A DNA stretch of 64,000 nt from Pontibacter vulgaris (lineage in GTDB: Bacteria > Bacteroidota > Bacteroidia > Cytophagales > Hymenobacteraceae). Shown here one piece after another: positions 62,265 to 64,000 of the stretch. The notes under the pieces are model-generated. The model did not search any database and was not told the origin of the DNA. It saw nothing but the letters and a program-made list of their open reading frames with translations. Positions within the stretch are counted from its first letter, which is position 1. Each line of letters starts with the position of its first letter. The stretch spans positions 248,001-312,000 of the forward strand of contig NZ_JAJVDH010000006.1 of NCBI RefSeq assembly GCF_022758145.1, read 5' to 3'. The position numbers were made by a program, and so were the translations under genes.

Positions 62265-62654
62265 ATGATTGCCTTAAATAAAATACATCATGTTGCCATT
62301 ATCTGCTCCGATTATGAAAAGTCGAAGTCATTTTACACAAATGTATTGGGGCTTAGCATCATCAGGGAAGTATACAGGCCAGAAAGGCAGTCATATAAAC
62401 TCGACTTGGCGCTTAATGGGCAGTATGTGCTGGAGCTTTTCTCTTTTCCGGATCCTCCTAAGCGCCCCTCCAGACCCGAAGCCACTGGCTTGAGGCACCT
62501 AGCTTTTGAAGTTGATAATATCGAGGAGATTGTAGCAGCACTAGAGGCAAAAAGTATAGTTGCCGAGCCTGTCCGTACAGACGAATATACCGGCAAACGC
62601 TTTACATTTATCAGTGACCCGGATTTGTTACCCATTGAGTTTTATGAAAGTTAA
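62265..62654 (+). CDS. VOC-family protein (glyoxalase I-like, GloA2/YaeR type)
   Basis: This 129-residue single-domain glyoxalase-fold protein matches the YaeR/SMU1112c subgroup: IHHVAIICSDYEKSKSFYTNVLGL, YVLELFSFPDPPKRPS, GLRHLAFEVDNIEEIVAALE and GKRFTFISDPDLLPIEFYE. His residues in the first and third motif plus Glu in the last bind a divalent metal. The substrate of this subgroup is not known. It lies 42 nt upstream of the GH92 gene and could share its transcript. Confidence 0.88.
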   Translation: MIALNKIHHVAIICSDYEKSKSFYTNVLGLSIIREVYRPERQSYKLDLALNGQYVLELFSFPDPPKRPSRPEATGLRHLAFEVDNIEEIVAALEAKSIVAEPVRTDEYTGKRFTFISDPDLLPIEFYES

Positions 62655-62696
62655 TCCCCTGAATTTATACTTTAACAGAACATTTATACTTGCCTG

Positions 62697-64000
62697 ATGA
62701 AGAAACTTTTACGACCACTCTATTTTATACTTCCTGCATTTATACTTGCCTTTGCACCCAACACACAGGCACAAAAAAACAAGCCACGCTTTGAGCCTGA
62801 AGAACTGGCAAACCCACTGATGGGCAACGATTCAAAAGTGAGTTTATCTAATGGGAACACCTACCCTGCTGTGGCGGTGCCCTGGGGCATGAACCTATGG
62901 ACTGCCCAAACCGGCAAAATGGGAAACGGTTGGGCTTATACATACGATGATGACAAGATCCGGGGCTTTAAGCAAACGCACCAGCCATCGCCGTGGATGA
63001 ATGATTACGGTCAGTTCGTGGTCATGCCGGTTACCGGTAAACTCAGGTTCAGGGAAGATGACCGCGCCAGCTGGTTCTCTCATAAATCAGAGATTGCTAA
63101 ACCGTACTATTATAGCGTATACCTGGCTGACCACGACGTAACAACTGAATTTACGCCAACAGAACGCGCTGCCCAGTTCCGGTTCACTTATCCAAAATCC
63201 GACAGTTCTTTTATAGTTATCGATGCACTTGATAAGGGTTCTTATATCAAAGTCATCCCATCTGAAAACAAGATTATTGGATATACTACCCGAGCTGCCC
63301 GCAGTAACCCAAAGGACTTTAAGAACTACTTTGTAATTTATACTGACAAGCCCTTTACAGTAGCTTATACCTGGCACGACACCACTCTTGTAAAAAGTAA
63401 ACTGGAACAAACAGCCAACCATGCCGGGGCTATAGTCGGGTTTAAGACCGCGAAAGGCGAAAAGGTGAATCTGCGCGTGGCTTCCTCATTTATAAGTATG
63501 GAGCAAGCCGAACGTAACCTGAAACGCGAACTGGCCAACGACGATTTTGACGCTACTAAACTAAAAGCGAAAGCCCTCTGGAATAAAGCGATGAGCCGCA
63601 TAACCGTGGAGGGTGGTACCGATGAGCAGATGCGTACATTTTATAGTTGCCTGTACCGCACGCTGTTTTTCCCGCATAAAATGTATGAGTTGGATGCAAA
63701 TAACCAGCCTGTTCATTACAGCCCTTATGATGGTAAAACCTACCCGGGCTACCGCTTTGCCGGCACCGGTTTCTGGGATACCTTCCGCGCTCTTTACCCC
63801 TTCCTGAACCTGGCTTACCCAAGTATAAACAAAGAAATGCAGGCTGGTCTGGTTAACGATTACAAAGAAGGTGGCTGGTTGCCCGAGTGGTCGAGCCCGG
63901 GTTATGCCAACATTATGATCGGGAACAACTCTGCTTCGGTAGTAGCTGATGCTTATGTTAAAGGACTTCGGGATTACGACATTAACACTTTGTATGAAGC
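62697..64000 (+). CDS. GH92 alpha-mannosidase, 5' part (runs off right edge)
   Basis: From the ATG at 62697 an open frame of 434 codons runs past the end of the window. A signal peptide (1-25, ending NTQAQ) is followed by the GH92 N-terminal domain: NPLMGNDSKVSLSNGNTYPA, VPWGMNLWTAQTG, GFKQTHQPSPWMNDYGQF, and further on TFYSCLYRTLFFPHKMYE and GFWDTFRALYPFLN. GH92 enzymes are calcium-dependent exo-alpha-mannosidases (mainly alpha-1,2) that trim N-glycans or mannans in the periplasm. About half of the usual ~750 residues is present; the catalytic acidic residues lie further on. Confidence 0.9.
   Translation, partial: MKKLLRPLYFILPAFILAFAPNTQAQKNKPRFEPEELANPLMGNDSKVSLSNGNTYPAVAVPWGMNLWTAQTGKMGNGWAYTYDDDKIRGFKQTHQPSPWMNDYGQFVVMPVTGKLRFREDDRASWFSHKSEIAKPYYYSVYLADHDVTTEFTPTERAAQFRFTYPKSDSSFIVIDALDKGSYIKVIPSENKIIGYTTRAARSNPKDFKNYFVIYTDKPFTVAYTWHDTTLVKSKLEQTANHAGAIVGFKTAKGEKVNLRVASSFISMEQAERNLKRELANDDFDATKLKAKALWNKAMSRITVEGGTDEQMRTFYSCLYRTLFFPHKMYELDANNQPVHYSPYDGKTYPGYRFAGTGFWDTFRALYPFLNLAYPSINKEMQAGLVNDYKEGGWLPEWSSPGYANIMIGNNSASVVADAYVKGLRDYDINTLYE

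Noticed and set aside
1-64000. CRISPR array
   Set aside because: No regularly spaced direct repeats of 25-40 nt and no cas genes; the only tandem repeat is the 24-bp pair at 4671.

Overview
The window reads as the chromosome of a Bacteroidota bacterium, most likely a Cytophagales/Hymenobacteraceae member close to Pontibacter. This is inferred from the type IX secretion (Por) tail on an amylase, Bacteroidota-type promoters (TTG, about 20 nt, then TAnnTTTG) before the tRNA-Glu and other genes, Bacteroidota-typical families (DUF5690, DUF5777, LytTR/His_kinase pairs, FtsX-like permeases, FISUMP lipoproteins, GH92) and very frequent AAGTATA/TATACTT words. There is no rRNA operon, CRISPR array, transposase or integrase that I can support.

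Layout. 1-15.1 kb is ordinary backbone: a DUF5690 transporter-like protein, a class C beta-lactamase-like hydrolase, a Crp/Fnr regulator, an MBL hydrolase, an orphan N-terminal half of an RluA-type pseudouridine synthase, a four-gene NarX/NarL-like two-component operon whose regulator lacks its DNA-binding domain, a methyltransferase, a BamA-fusion-like lipoprotein without its barrel, a GH25 lysozyme, an ABC-F ATPase, two small genes and tRNA-Glu.

16.3-25.4 kb is the most interesting part. A tight four-gene minus-strand operon encodes a trypsin-DNA/RNA nuclease fusion, an EAD1-trypsin protease, a STAND-like protein with an altered P-loop, and a large NACHT/NB-ARC-like STAND NTPase. Divergent from it are a leaderless (cytoplasmic) subtilisin and an overlapping small I9-type inhibitor/propeptide. 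I read this as a protease-cascade, abortive-infection-type conflict system with a nuclease as the killing effector. The parts are recognisable families; this combination is unfamiliar to me, and the function is inferred.

25.4-42.8 kb is an accessory patchwork. It holds a LytTR/His_kinase pair, a chimeric remnant (a piece of another trypsin-like protease joined to a serine acetyltransferase piece), a secreted GH13 amylase, two frameshifted small genes, an FtsX-like permease, an AraC regulator, a metalloprotease-like protein, a FISUMP lipoprotein and a GIY-YIG nuclease flanked by inverted REP-like repeats. Several modules end in related copies of a dispersed non-coding element with the core TTCGATAAT(T/A)C followed by a rho-independent terminator.

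42.8-64 kb returns to backbone: a DUF2490 protein, a MATE transporter, a DUF1569 protein, a DUF5777/YceI/cytochrome c/CHRD group beside an ECF sigma factor operon, a DOPA-dioxygenase-like protein with a Crp/Fnr regulator, a cation diffusion facilitator, an SDR, a pirin, a PAS histidine kinase divergent from a single-domain response regulator, an APC permease, a serine hydrolase, an endonuclease/phosphatase-family lipoprotein, a glyoxalase-fold protein, and the 5' part of a GH92 mannosidase running off the right edge.
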